62,241 bases of DNA from Gammaproteobacteria bacterium. Lineage in GTDB: Bacteria; Pseudomonadota; Gammaproteobacteria; HK1. Each line of letters begins with the position of its first letter. The stretch's first letter is position 1. Shown here piece by piece: positions 25,149 through 34,300 of the stretch. The DNA lies in NCBI GenBank assembly GCA_021773635.1, contig JAJFJV010000003.1, positions 1-62,241 on the forward strand, read 5' to 3'. The translations under genes were made by a program, and so were the position numbers. The notes below the pieces were generated by a model. It was not told where the DNA came from, made no database searches, and saw nothing but the letters and a program-made list of their open reading frames with translations.

Positions 25149-27022
25149 GCACCCGCCGCCCCCCTTCCTGCAAAGAAGAGATGGCGGCAGAAGATACGAT
25201 TACTCGCCACAGCACAAGCCCGTCCTTTAATGACATCCTGGGCCGTCGACTGTCGCGCCGCCACCTGCTGAAAGGAAGTGCCGCGGCTGCCCTTGCGGCC
25301 AGTCTGCCTCCCCAAGTACCCGCAGCACCTGATTTCAGTTCGTCCAGCCTTGGCTTCACCGAGCTGCCCCACGGTCTCGATAACCGACTCCATGTGGCCG
25401 AGGGGGGCTATCGGGCCCAGGTGTTACTGCGCTGGGGCGACCCCCTGTTTGCCAATGCACCCGCCTTCAATCCTGCACGGCAGTCGGCGGCCGCACAGCA
25501 GCGGCAGTTCGGTTACAACTGCGACTTCACCGCCTTCATGCCCCTGCCCGCCCGCGGGGGCGCCGACCTTCGTGGCCTGCTCTGTGTCAACCACGAATAC
25601 ACCTCTTCACGCATGTTTTCTCATAGCCCGGGACTATCCCGGGAAATACGCACGGGAGTGGAACTGGCGGCCCATGGCCACACGGTGGTGGAGCTGAGGC
25701 AGCGAGATGCTGCCTGGGAGGTGGTGACCAACAGCTCGTTAAACCGCCGCATCAGCCCGCTGGATACCTGGATGCGGCTCGCCGGTCCTGCGGCTGGCCA
25801 CTCCCGCCTGCGCACCAGGGCGGATCCCGAAGGAACACGGGTACTTGGCACCCTCAATAACTGTGCCGGAGGTACCACACCCTGGGGGACCGTGCTGATC
25901 TGTGAGGAGAACTTCCATAGTTATTTTGGCGGCCGGCTGGCGGACCCCTCAGAGCAGGAGAATCACCAACGCTATGGTGTCGGCCCGCGCAGCCGCTATG
26001 GCTGGGCGCGATTCCACCCTCGATTTGATCTCGGCCGCGAACCGCGGGAGCCGAACCGCTTCGGCTGGGTGGTGGAAATCGACCCCTATGACCCGACATC
26101 CATACCCGTGAAACGAACTGCCCTGGGACGTTTCAGGCACGAGAGTGCCACGGTCACACTTGGCCAGGATGGCCGGGTGGTGGTCTATAGCGGCGATGAC
26201 CAGGCCTTTGAATACCTGTACAAATTTGTCAGCCACGGGCGTTACGACCCAAAAACCCCGTCGAATAACAAAGACTTGCTGGACGAAGGAGTGCTCTACA
26301 CCGCCCGCTTTGATGAGGACGGGCGGGTGCACTGGCTACCGTTGGTCTATGGTGAAGGGCCACTCACCAGGGAAAATGGATTTTCCAGCCAGGCCGAAGT
26401 CCTCATCGAGACCCGCCGCGCCGCTGATCTTCTTGGTGCAACCCCCATGGATCGACCCGAGGGCATTGCCCTCGCCCCGAATAGCGGCCGGGTTTATCTC
26501 GCGCTGACCAAAAACCCGGCCCGTAAACCCTGGCAACGAAATAGTGCCAATCCGCGCGCCCACAATCGCCACGGCCATATTCTGGAACTCATTCCCTCGG
26601 AAGGAACCACCGGCCACAGCGCATCCAAAGCCAGCTGGGAGATCTTTGCCTTCGGCGGAAAACGTGTACGGGACATTCCAGGACTCGGTCCCGCCGGCTG
26701 GTTTGCCTGTCCGGACAACCTCGCCTGCGATGATCAGGACCGACTCTGGATCGCCAGCGACGGCGCCACTTCGGCGAGTGGTATTGCGGATGGTCTGTGG
26801 GCCTGCGATACCCGGGGCCCGGGGCGGGCCCTGAGTCGCCATTTCCTGCGTGCACCCCGGGGTGCCGAGGTCACCGGGCCCTGCTTTACCCCGGACCAAC
26901 GCACCCTGTTTCTCTCGATCCAGCACCCCGGGGGAAACTGGCCGGACTTCCACCCCGATGCGCCCCCTCGTCCAGCGGTAGTGGCCATCACCCGCCGAGA
27001 CGGCGACACCATCGGCAGCTGA
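25145..27022 (+). CDS. Tat-exported PhoX-family (DUF839) phosphatase
   Basis: The 625-residue protein has a twin-arginine signal (SRRHLLKG, residues 37-44, then an Ala-rich hydrophobic stretch), so it is exported folded. The mature region shows PhoX/DUF839 features: VNHEYTSSRMFS, TPWGTVLICEENFHSYFGG, RFHPRFDLG...GWVVEIDP, FRHESATV and MDRPEGIALAP. PhoX is a calcium- and iron-dependent alkaline phosphatase. The start overlaps the rquA stop by 4 bases, which couples translation. No phosphate-regulation box was recognised upstream. Its link with the redox genes is unexplained. Confidence 0.88.
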   Translation: MSTRRPPSCKEEMAAEDTITRHSTSPSFNDILGRRLSRRHLLKGSAAAALAASLPPQVPAAPDFSSSSLGFTELPHGLDNRLHVAEGGYRAQVLLRWGDPLFANAPAFNPARQSAAAQQRQFGYNCDFTAFMPLPARGGADLRGLLCVNHEYTSSRMFSHSPGLSREIRTGVELAAHGHTVVELRQRDAAWEVVTNSSLNRRISPLDTWMRLAGPAAGHSRLRTRADPEGTRVLGTLNNCAGGTTPWGTVLICEENFHSYFGGRLADPSEQENHQRYGVGPRSRYGWARFHPRFDLGREPREPNRFGWVVEIDPYDPTSIPVKRTALGRFRHESATVTLGQDGRVVVYSGDDQAFEYLYKFVSHGRYDPKTPSNNKDLLDEGVLYTARFDEDGRVHWLPLVYGEGPLTRENGFSSQAEVLIETRRAADLLGATPMDRPEGIALAPNSGRVYLALTKNPARKPWQRNSANPRAHNRHGHILELIPSEGTTGHSASKASWEIFAFGGKRVRDIPGLGPAGWFACPDNLACDDQDRLWIASDGATSASGIADGLWACDTRGPGRALSRHFLRAPRGAEVTGPCFTPDQRTLFLSIQHPGGNWPDFHPDAPPRPAVVAITRRDGDTIGS

Positions 27023-27137
27023 GTTTCACCGGCTCCCCGCCACGGAAGCCTCTTTTCCAGGATAACAACCCGCGCCACAGCAAAACGGTGGGCGGCACGG
27101 ACAAAAAAGACAAACGGCTGAACTGTCTAAAGAATGA

Positions 27138-28994
27138 ATGCAGTACGCCGATACCTTCCCCATCGACAACTGCAGAAAAATAATCAGGAACAGCGTGCAG
27201 ACCCAGACTAAAAACAAACCCGGCACTGCTCCAACTATCGCGCGCTTCAAGCTTATAAAAAAACTCGGGAGCGGCACCCAGGGCACGGTATTTCTGGCGC
27301 GCGACCCCGATCTCGACCGCCAGGTCGCGGTCAAGCTGCTGCGCACCGACCCACTTCAGGGCGATATCGAGGCCCTGCTTGCCGAGGCACAAACCCTCAG
27401 CCGGCTTCAGCACTCCAATATCCTCCCGATCTACGAAACCGGCCAGTTTCGCAAGCAACCCTATCTGGTACTCGAATATATCGATGGGTTCTCCCTGCAG
27501 CAGCTGCTGGAACGGCGCGGTGCCCTGCCCGTTGCTACGGCAGTCATTCTCATGAGCCAAATACTGGCAGGTGTCGCCCATGCTCACGAACGCAATATCG
27601 TGCATCGGGACCTGACCCCGGCCAATATCCTCATAAACCGCAACAGCCTGCCAAAGGTTTCGGATTTCGGACTATCCCGGGCACCCCAGGACGCAACGCC
27701 GGGGGGCGTACCCCTGGCCGGCACCCTGCGTTATATGTCGCCGGAGCATTTCTCCAATCAACCGGTGGGTCCTTGGTCCGATGTATTTGCCCTCGGGCTG
27801 ATTTTTTACGAGATGCTAACCGGCACTCATGCCATCGACAGTGACACCGAGTTCAGCGCCATCTATAAAATTACCCACGCCCACATTGACCCGCCTTCGG
27901 CGGCGCGACCCGACCTGCCCGACGTGCTCGACAAAATCGTCTGCACCGCGCTGAGTAAAAATCGTGCGGACCGCTATGCTGACGCCATGGCCATGAAAAC
28001 AGCCCTCGATAACTATCGTGTCCCACGCCCGGCAGAAGGTGATAACGGGCCGGACGAGAAATCAACCCACAGCACGGTGAAATTCCTGTTGCGGCGCATG
28101 TCCCATAAAAAGGAATTTTCGGTGTTGTCCCAGCATATCGGGGACGTTCGAAAACTGACTGCGGAAGGCGGGAAAACCGCCGTCCAGCGACTGAGCAATA
28201 TCGTACTAAAGGACGTGACCCTGACCCGCAAGTTATTGATGGTCGCAAACTCGGCCTATTACGGGCAGCGCAAAATCACCAACGTATCTCGGGCCATCGT
28301 GCTGCTTGGCATGAAGCAGGTCAGGTTATGCCTTACCAGCCTCATGGTGGGCTCACAATTCAAGGATGCCTCGGATGAACTGAAGCACAACCTGCTCAAT
28401 TCCTTTGCCAGCGGCATTATTGCCCGGGAGAGCGCGCGGCTGACCGGCTACAAAAGCAACGAAGATCTGTTTATCTGTGCCATGTTTCATGGCCTGGGCG
28501 AAACCCTGACCCTCTACTATTTCCCCGATGAATACGCCGCCATCATGGAACTGATGAAAAAGCAGGGGGTGGACAAATTTGCCGCGACCCGTCGAATCCT
28601 CGGTATTGCCTTCCATGAACTGGGAGTGGGAACCGGTCGCGCATGGCAGTTCCCCGAGTCACTTATTGAGGCCATGCACCCGCTATCACGAGGGGTCGTA
28701 GACAAGGCGGAGAGTGCCAACGAAATGCTTCAGCGTTATGCTGCCTTTGCCAATGAGGTGGTAACCATCCTGACCACAACCAATGCTGAAAAAGTGGCTG
28801 AGCACTGCGCCGCGCTAACGAGCCGAATGGAAAATAATTTCCGAATGAGTCCACAGCAACTGGATGAAATAATTGAGAATTCCCAAGACCTGATAACAAA
28901 ATATGCCCGTCTCATCGAGGTCAACGTACATAGCAGTCCGCTGCTGACCTATCTCGATAAAGATACGGAAGATGCGCAGGCAGAACCCGCCTGA
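27138..28994 (+). CDS. Ser/Thr protein kinase fused to an HDOD domain
   Basis: The 618-residue protein has a Hanks-type kinase domain (about 37-300) with Gly loop LGSGTQGTVFLA (43-54), catalytic Lys in VAVKLL (K66), HRDLTPANIL and DFGLSR. From about residue 327 it continues into an HDOD domain (FSVLSQHIGDVRKL..., LLMVANSAYYG, AIVLLGMKQVR). No transmembrane helix separates them, so the protein is cytoplasmic. HDOD domains occur in signalling and cyclic-di-GMP networks; a kinase-HDOD fusion suggests an integrated signalling output. The kinase keeps its catalytic residues. The start ATG has a weak AAGA site; later in-frame starts are possible. Confidence 0.9.
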   Translation: MQYADTFPIDNCRKIIRNSVQTQTKNKPGTAPTIARFKLIKKLGSGTQGTVFLARDPDLDRQVAVKLLRTDPLQGDIEALLAEAQTLSRLQHSNILPIYETGQFRKQPYLVLEYIDGFSLQQLLERRGALPVATAVILMSQILAGVAHAHERNIVHRDLTPANILINRNSLPKVSDFGLSRAPQDATPGGVPLAGTLRYMSPEHFSNQPVGPWSDVFALGLIFYEMLTGTHAIDSDTEFSAIYKITHAHIDPPSAARPDLPDVLDKIVCTALSKNRADRYADAMAMKTALDNYRVPRPAEGDNGPDEKSTHSTVKFLLRRMSHKKEFSVLSQHIGDVRKLTAEGGKTAVQRLSNIVLKDVTLTRKLLMVANSAYYGQRKITNVSRAIVLLGMKQVRLCLTSLMVGSQFKDASDELKHNLLNSFASGIIARESARLTGYKSNEDLFICAMFHGLGETLTLYYFPDEYAAIMELMKKQGVDKFAATRRILGIAFHELGVGTGRAWQFPESLIEAMHPLSRGVVDKAESANEMLQRYAAFANEVVTILTTTNAEKVAEHCAALTSRMENNFRMSPQQLDEIIENSQDLITKYARLIEVNVHSSPLLTYLDKDTEDAQAEPA

Positions 28995-29027
28995 GTTCCG
29001 GCGCAGATGGCAACGTCACGGAGTGAT

Positions 29028-29321
29028 ATGACTCACGCCTCCCCACTACTGTCCCGCCTGCACAGCATGCTTTGCGCCACCACGGTCGCGGCCGGAAGCT
29101 TTAGCCTGTTGTTGCCGGCCGGCCTGCTGCTCGCCGACGTTGAGTGGGATGGATTGTCACAGCATGCGTGGTTCGGGCTCTCGGAACCCGTCAATTACTG
29201 GCGCTGGGCCCTGACGGTGGGTGACGGGCTTGCGATAGCGCTGGCTGCAGCCTGGGGTGTAGCGATACTGGCGGCCATCAGCGCGGGGTTCCTGCGCAGC
29301 CGGTCTGTCAGGCACCACTAA
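29028..29321 (+). CDS. small two-helix membrane protein of unknown function
   Basis: The 97-residue protein has two hydrophobic helices (about 15-36 and 62-85) joined by an acidic/Trp-rich loop. I chose the ATG at 29028, with GGAG 6-9 bases upstream, over one at 29007. It follows the kinase-HDOD gene by 33 bases on the same strand and converges with the DAHP synthase gene, leaving 4 bases between stops. I recognise no family. Confidence 0.6.
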   Translation: MTHASPLLSRLHSMLCATTVAAGSFSLLLPAGLLLADVEWDGLSQHAWFGLSEPVNYWRWALTVGDGLAIALAAAWGVAILAAISAGFLRSRSVRHH

Positions 29322-29325
29322 CGGT

Positions 29326-30399
29326 TCAGGAGCCGACTGCACTCCTGCTTCCGCGACGCCGGCGCACTGCTGCCGCCAATTCTTCCAACAGCACTTCGGT
29401 ATCTTCCCAGCCCAGACAGGCATCGGTAATGCTCTGGCCATAAATCGGGGCCTTGCCCGGGACAATGCTCTGATTTCCCGGCTTGAGGTTGCTTTCCACC
29501 ATGCAACCCACTATCCGCCGCTCTCCCGCGGCAAGCTGAGCGGCAACATCCCGACCCACGTCCATCTGCCGCTGATATTGTTTACAGCTGTTAGCGTGGC
29601 TGAAGTCGATCATCAGGCCCGATGGGAGGCCGGCGGCCTCCAGGCTCGCCACCGCATTCTGGACACTCCCGGAGTCATAGTTAGGCTCGCGCCCGCCGCG
29701 CAGGATGAGGTGGCAATCCTCGTTTCCTCCGGTGCTGAATATGGCCGAATTTCCGGCCTTGGTCACGGACAGAAAATTGTGCGGCTGACGGGCGGAACCA
29801 ATGGCATCGGTAGCCAGTTTCACCGTGCCGTTGGTGCCATTCTTGAAACCCACGGGACAGGAAAGACCCGAGGCCAGTTCACGATGCACCTGACTCTCCG
29901 TGGTGCGCGCGCCGATGGCGCCCCAACTCACCAGATCAGTCACATACTGCGGGGTAATAAGGTCCAGATATTCAGTGCCGGCAGGCAGGCCCAGCTCATT
30001 GACGTCGAGCAGTAGCCGGCGGGCAACACGCAACCCGTGGTTGATATGGAAACTGCCATCGAGATCCGGGTCATTGATCAAGCCCTTCCAGCCCACGGTG
30101 GTACGCGGCTTTTCGAAATAAACACGCATCACCAGTAATAAATCGGCAGAGAGTCGCTGTTGAACCACACGTAACTTTGTCGCGTATTCGAGTGCGGCTT
30201 CCGGATCGTGGATCGAACAGGGCCCCACCACCGCCAGCAGACGATCGTCAGCCATGCGGAGTACCTGGCGAATCGCGACCCGGGCCTCTGCTGTGGTCTG
30301 GGCGGCCCGTTCCGAAATGGGCAGCTCGGCGTGCAATTTTGATGGCGGAATGACCTCTTTAATACCGAGGATACGGAGGTCGTCTGTCTGGTATTTCAT
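29326..30399 (-). CDS. 3-deoxy-7-phosphoheptulonate synthase, AroF/G/H type
   Basis: The 357-residue enzyme condenses phosphoenolpyruvate and erythrose 4-phosphate in the first step of the shikimate pathway. Class I (AroAI-alpha) motifs are present: VVGPCSIHD, YFEKPRTTVGWKG, GARTTESQVHRE, VGFKNGTNG, LRGG and MIDFSHANS with metal ligands. Length equals that of E. coli AroG/AroH. Which aromatic amino acid inhibits it cannot be decided by eye. It lies 7 bases downstream of the glycerate kinase gene on the same strand. Confidence 0.95.
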   Translation of the reverse strand: MKYQTDDLRILGIKEVIPPSKLHAELPISERAAQTTAEARVAIRQVLRMADDRLLAVVGPCSIHDPEAALEYATKLRVVQQRLSADLLLVMRVYFEKPRTTVGWKGLINDPDLDGSFHINHGLRVARRLLLDVNELGLPAGTEYLDLITPQYVTDLVSWGAIGARTTESQVHRELASGLSCPVGFKNGTNGTVKLATDAIGSARQPHNFLSVTKAGNSAIFSTGGNEDCHLILRGGREPNYDSGSVQNAVASLEAAGLPSGLMIDFSHANSCKQYQRQMDVGRDVAAQLAAGERRIVGCMVESNLKPGNQSIVPGKAPIYGQSITDACLGWEDTEVLLEELAAAVRRRRGSRSAVGS

Positions 30400-30405
30400 A
30401 ATGCT

Positions 30406-31659
30406 CTACGTGATAAGTATGGCGCGAAAATCATTGACGTTAGTTCGAGTCGGCCCAGTGATCACCTGGTCACCAAGGTCCCCGAAGAAACCGTCACTAT
30501 CATTGTTGGCGAGACTCTCCCGGGGGTTCCTGCGGGATCGATCCAGGCTATCGGGATACAGCAAGGCGCCTGCATTGTTCCCCATTCCATCGATGCCATC
30601 AGTGTCGCAGGCAATGGCATACACACCCGGCATTCCGTCCAGGGCTATTGCCAGGGAAAGGAGAAATTCACCGTTGCGCCCACCCTTCCCCGAGCCACGC
30701 ACCGTGACCGTTGTCTCGCCGCCGGATAATATCACACAGGGTGGTGACACCGGCCCCTTGCGACGCCGGATTTCCATCACTATTTCGGCCTGTTGTCGCG
30801 CTACCAACCGGGCCTCACCCTCGATGTCAGCCCCGAGCACCAAGCTCTCGGTCCCGGCATTATTTGCCACCCTGGCCGCGGCCTTCAGGGCTTCATCGGC
30901 ATTGGCCACAATAACCGTTTGATTGAGATTGAAACGCGGGTCCCCGGGCTTCGGCGTTTCGCTTTCCCCACCCTCCAGCAAGACCCGTACAGAGTCCGGA
31001 ATATCAATGTGGTAGGTAGCGAGAATTTCCAGCGCATCCTGGCATGTACTTGCATCAGCAACGGTGGGTCCCGAGGCGATGGTAGACGGATCGTCACCAC
31101 AGACATCCGAGATCATCAGTGAATATACCGGCGCCGGTGCACAGGCAATGGCCAGCCTGCCACCCTTGATTGCCGAGAGATGCTTGCGCACGCAGTTGAG
31201 CTCCCCGACAGGTGCGCCTGAACGCAGCAAAGCCCTGTTTATCGCGCACTTTTCCTCAAGGCTAATGCCTCTGGCCGGCAATGGCATGAGCGAAGAGCCA
31301 CCCCCGGAAAGCAGACATAACACGAGATCCTGGCTGTTCAAGCCTGCCACCGATGCCAACATGCCTTGAGCCGCGACCACGCCCGCGGCATCGGGTACCG
31401 GATGACCGGCCTCCCGCACCTTTATATGGCTGCAATCGAGGCCGTGCCCATAAGCCGTCACCACCTGGCCGCTCAAAGGCCCCACCCAACTTGCCTCCAC
31501 TACCCGGGCCATAGCCGCCGCTGCCTTACCAGCCCCAACGACCACGGTACGCCCTGCGGGCGGGGGCGGCAGGTGGGCGGGCAGGCAGCGTTCGGCCCGG
31601 GCGGAGGCCACCGCCACGGCGAATAATTCACGCAAAAATTTTTCTGCCTCGATTCGCAT
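30406..31659 (-). CDS. glycerate 2-kinase, GckA/TtuD type (DUF4147)
   Basis: The 417-residue protein matches the MOFRL/DUF4147 family: GAGKAAAAMA near residue 40, CLLSGGGSSLMPLP, GAPVGELNCVRKHLSAIKGG, SDVCGDDPSTIASGPT and the C-terminal MOFRL segment SGGETTVTVRGSGKGGRN and ACDTDGIDG. These enzymes phosphorylate glycerate to 2-phosphoglycerate; older annotations call them hydroxypyruvate reductases. I used the ATG at 31659 because the upstream extension is not family-like. It probably forms a two-gene unit with the DAHP synthase gene. Confidence 0.92.
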   Translation of the reverse strand: MRIEAEKFLRELFAVAVASARAERCLPAHLPPPPAGRTVVVGAGKAAAAMARVVEASWVGPLSGQVVTAYGHGLDCSHIKVREAGHPVPDAAGVVAAQGMLASVAGLNSQDLVLCLLSGGGSSLMPLPARGISLEEKCAINRALLRSGAPVGELNCVRKHLSAIKGGRLAIACAPAPVYSLMISDVCGDDPSTIASGPTVADASTCQDALEILATYHIDIPDSVRVLLEGGESETPKPGDPRFNLNQTVIVANADEALKAAARVANNAGTESLVLGADIEGEARLVARQQAEIVMEIRRRKGPVSPPCVILSGGETTVTVRGSGKGGRNGEFLLSLAIALDGMPGVYAIACDTDGIDGMGNNAGALLYPDSLDRSRRNPRESLANNDSDGFFGDLGDQVITGPTRTNVNDFRAILIT

Positions 31660-31797
31660 ATAAGCGCCGCTGTAGATAAACCCCCATCCTATGTACGGCC
31701 CGCCCGACTGGCAACCGGTGCCACCAAGATGCTTGCCTGCCTTGGGGGCAAAAGCTAAGGTTCGACCTGTCAATCTACGGTCTGGTGAATAGCAAAT

Positions 31798-32094
31798 ATG
31801 GTTAGCCCGAAATCCCTCGACGAATTAACCCGCAAGCTCATGGAGGCCCTGCCCCAGGGGCTTGGCCAGATTCAGGCCGATGTGAAAAAAAACCTGCGGG
31901 CCACCCTGGAGGCCGCCCTTGGAAGGATGGACCTCGTTACCCGCGAGGAGTTCGACGTCCAGACAACGGTACTCGCACGTAGTCGCGAGCAACTGACCTT
32001 ACTGGAAGAAAAGCTCGGGCAACTGGAATCAGAGCTGCAGGCACTTCAGGGTGCGGCGGCGGAATCCTCGGGGGGCTTCACCGCCAAGGATTGA
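31798..32094 (+). CDS. ubiK: ubiquinone biosynthesis accessory factor UbiK (YqiC/BMFP)
   Basis: The 98-residue protein fits the BMFP/UbiK family: an N-terminal membrane-active helix (LDELTRKLMEALPQGL), the block MDLVTREEFDVQ (40-51) and a C-terminal coiled coil (about 58-84). UbiK works with UbiJ in aerobic ubiquinone synthesis. Its position before comM is a common gammaproteobacterial arrangement. The gene is divergent from the glycerate kinase gene. Confidence 0.92.
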   Translation: MVSPKSLDELTRKLMEALPQGLGQIQADVKKNLRATLEAALGRMDLVTREEFDVQTTVLARSREQLTLLEEKLGQLESELQALQGAAAESSGGFTAKD

Positions 32095-32125
32095 GCCAGG
32101 ACTGTTTTTACTGCTAAAGGAACCG

Positions 32126-32270
32126 GCCGCTCTTGCACGTCCTGTGCTCCGCGACCTAAGGCTATTTAGCACAGGGATGTACTTATGCTGCGGTGGCGTG
32201 GATGCCAAAGAGCAGCCCATGGCCAAGCGCCGCTCTCGCACATCCATGTGCTTCGCGGCATAAGGCCTTC
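32126..32270. repeat. imperfect direct repeat, REP-like intergenic element
   Basis: Two related units of about 42 bases, at 32126-32167 and 32229-32270, share the core pattern GCCGCTCTyGCACrTCC..TGTGCTyCGCG.C.TAAGGC. Each contains a small palindrome (GCAC-GTCCT-GTGC and GCACATCCATGTGC), and the second ends in overlapping GGCC/CCATGG palindromes. The element fills the 202-base gap between ubiK and comM. Paired, palindrome-bearing units resemble REP/BIME sequences. Whether it recurs elsewhere in the genome cannot be seen here. Confidence 0.6.
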
Positions 32271-32296
32271 CATGGCCAAATCTAAGGATAGAACTC

Positions 32297-33799
32297 ATGT
32301 CTCTTGCCGTTGTTTATAGCCGCGCCCAACTAGGGCTCGATGCGCCGCAAGTCACCGTGGAGGTTCACCTCAGCGGTGGCCTGCCCGGCCTCTCCATCGT
32401 CGGCCTGCCAGAAACCGCGGTACGCGAAGCCAAGGACCGGGTTCGCAGTGCGCTGCTCAACGGCCGCTTTAGCTTTCCCGCCCGCCGCATCACCATCAAC
32501 CTCGCGCCCGCCGATCTTCCCAAGGAAGGTGGGCGCTTCGACCTGCCGATTGCACTTGGCATTCTCGCGGCTTCAGGTCAGATCCCGACCACAGCCCTGG
32601 CGGATTACGAGTTTCTCGGGGAACTAGCGCTCAGTGGCATGCTCCGCCCCGTGCGTGGCGTGCTGCCTGCCGCCCTACAGGCACAGACCGCCGGGCGCAG
32701 TCTGATGGTGCCCATGGAAAATGCCGCCGAGGGCGCCCTGGTTAAGGATGCCCACATCCTTGCCGCCGACCACTTACTGGCTATTTGCGCCCACTTTGGT
32801 GCCGGCCCCACGCTAGCTGCTGTCAAGGCACCCCCCCTGCCACGTCCGGAGAACATCCCGGATATGGCTGACATCCAGGGCCAATATCGCGCACGACGTG
32901 CCCTCGAGATCGCCGCTGCCGGTGCCCATAACCTGCTCATGAGCGGACCACCCGGCACCGGAAAAACCATGCTTGCCTCACGATTACCCGGCATATTACC
33001 GCCCATGACCGAAGGCGAAAGCCTGGAGTCGGCGGCTATCCGCTCGGTGAGCAGTGAAGGTTTTGCACCTGAATCCTGGGGCCAACGACCATTTCGCGGG
33101 CCCCACCATACCGCCTCGGCGGTGGCGCTGGTGGGTGGCAGTTCCCAACCGCGCCCCGGCGAAATATCACTGGCCCACCATGGCGTACTCTTCCTTGATG
33201 AATTGCCGGAATTTGAACGGCGGGTACTTGAAGCGCTGCGCCAGCCACTGGAATCCGGCTCCATCTCTATTTCCCGCGCTGCCCGCCAGATATCTTTCCC
33301 CGCACGCTTCCAACTCATCGCCGCCATGAACCCGTGCCCTTGCGGACATCTTGGAGACCAACTGAAATCCTGCCGCTGTAGTCCAGACGTCATCCAGCGC
33401 TACCGCAACCGGATTTCAGGGCCGTTGCTGGATCGCATTGATCTGCAGGTCGAAGTCCCAAGGCTTAAACATCCACCCATCACCACCACAACCGATAATA
33501 GCCAAGAGGACAGCATCACGGTTCGCTCACGTGTTATCGCAGCGCGTAACCGACAGCTGCAGCGTTCGGGCAAAGCCAATCAGCTGCTGGAAAACCATGA
33601 ACTGGCCGAGGTATGTGAGCTCGGGAAAAGCCAGAAAGCACTGTTGGAACAGGCCGCAACTCATCTGGCACTCTCTCCGCGTGCCTGCCACCGGGTCCTC
33701 AAAGTAGCCCGCACCATTGCCGACCTTTCGGGCACCACACAGCTCGGTATTAACGATCTGAGCGAGGCCCTGGGCTACCGGGGCTGGAATGCCCATTAA
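32297..33799 (+). CDS. comM: YifB/ComM-family Mg-chelatase-like AAA ATPase
   Basis: The 500-residue protein has an N-terminal Lon-protease-like domain (about 1-170), an AAA/Mg-chelatase domain with Walker A GPPGTGKTML (about 216-225), Walker B LFLDELPEF and sensor segments, and a C-terminal Mg-chelatase-like helical domain. The zinc-finger-like CPCGHLGDQLKSCRC is present. ComM is a hexameric helicase that promotes branch migration during natural transformation; the family is widespread beyond competent species. It follows ubiK and the repeat element. Confidence 0.94.
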   Translation: MSLAVVYSRAQLGLDAPQVTVEVHLSGGLPGLSIVGLPETAVREAKDRVRSALLNGRFSFPARRITINLAPADLPKEGGRFDLPIALGILAASGQIPTTALADYEFLGELALSGMLRPVRGVLPAALQAQTAGRSLMVPMENAAEGALVKDAHILAADHLLAICAHFGAGPTLAAVKAPPLPRPENIPDMADIQGQYRARRALEIAAAGAHNLLMSGPPGTGKTMLASRLPGILPPMTEGESLESAAIRSVSSEGFAPESWGQRPFRGPHHTASAVALVGGSSQPRPGEISLAHHGVLFLDELPEFERRVLEALRQPLESGSISISRAARQISFPARFQLIAAMNPCPCGHLGDQLKSCRCSPDVIQRYRNRISGPLLDRIDLQVEVPRLKHPPITTTTDNSQEDSITVRSRVIAARNRQLQRSGKANQLLENHELAEVCELGKSQKALLEQAATHLALSPRACHRVLKVARTIADLSGTTQLGINDLSEALGYRGWNAH

Positions 33800-33869
33800 A
33801 CGGTCCCCGCCTGTCCACGCCCCCCGCAAGCTGCTTGCACGCCCCCACGGGATGGGTTCCAATGAGGCC

Positions 33870-34250
33870 ATGGAAAACGAAACTTTTGATATCGAAGTGG
33901 CGGTGGAGAGTCGTTATATGGAGGCAGAATCTGTGCCTGACCAGGCGCGCTATGTCTTCTCCTATACCGTAACCATCCGCAATCTCGGCGCCATCGCTGC
34001 ACGCCTGCACAGCCGCCACTGGATTATAACCAACGGCGACGGTGTCAGTCAGGAGGTGCGGGGCGAAGGGGTGGTAGGAGAACAACCGCATCTGCAACCC
34101 GGAGAAGGCTTCCGCTACACCAGTGCCGCCATGCTGGAAACCCCGGTGGGTAGCATGCATGGCAGCTATCATATGGTCACAGACGATGGGGCCGAGTTTG
34201 ACGTGGCCATCTCACCCTTCAGTCTGGCTTGTAGCCGACAACTCCATTGA
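33870..34250 (+). CDS. apaG: ApaG protein
   Basis: The 126-residue protein has the single ApaG fibronectin-like beta-sandwich: VAVESRYMEAES, YTVTIRNLG, LHSRHWIITNGDG, VRGEGVVGEQPHLQPGEGFRYTS and GSMHGSYHMV. ApaG is associated with cobalt/magnesium homeostasis, with uncertain chemistry. I chose the ATG at 33870; the longer frame overlaps comM and is not conserved. apaH follows 50 bases later. Confidence 0.93.
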   Translation: MENETFDIEVAVESRYMEAESVPDQARYVFSYTVTIRNLGAIAARLHSRHWIITNGDGVSQEVRGEGVVGEQPHLQPGEGFRYTSAAMLETPVGSMHGSYHMVTDDGAEFDVAISPFSLACSRQLH

Positions 34251-34300
34251 GGGTTGCCGTCGACTGATGGCAGCACAATCCGTGCATAGCTAAATCTCGC

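Noticed and set aside
32051-32263. 70-codon frame covering the ubiK end and the repeat element
   Set aside because: It overlaps ubiK, runs through repeated palindromic DNA and has no protein-like features.
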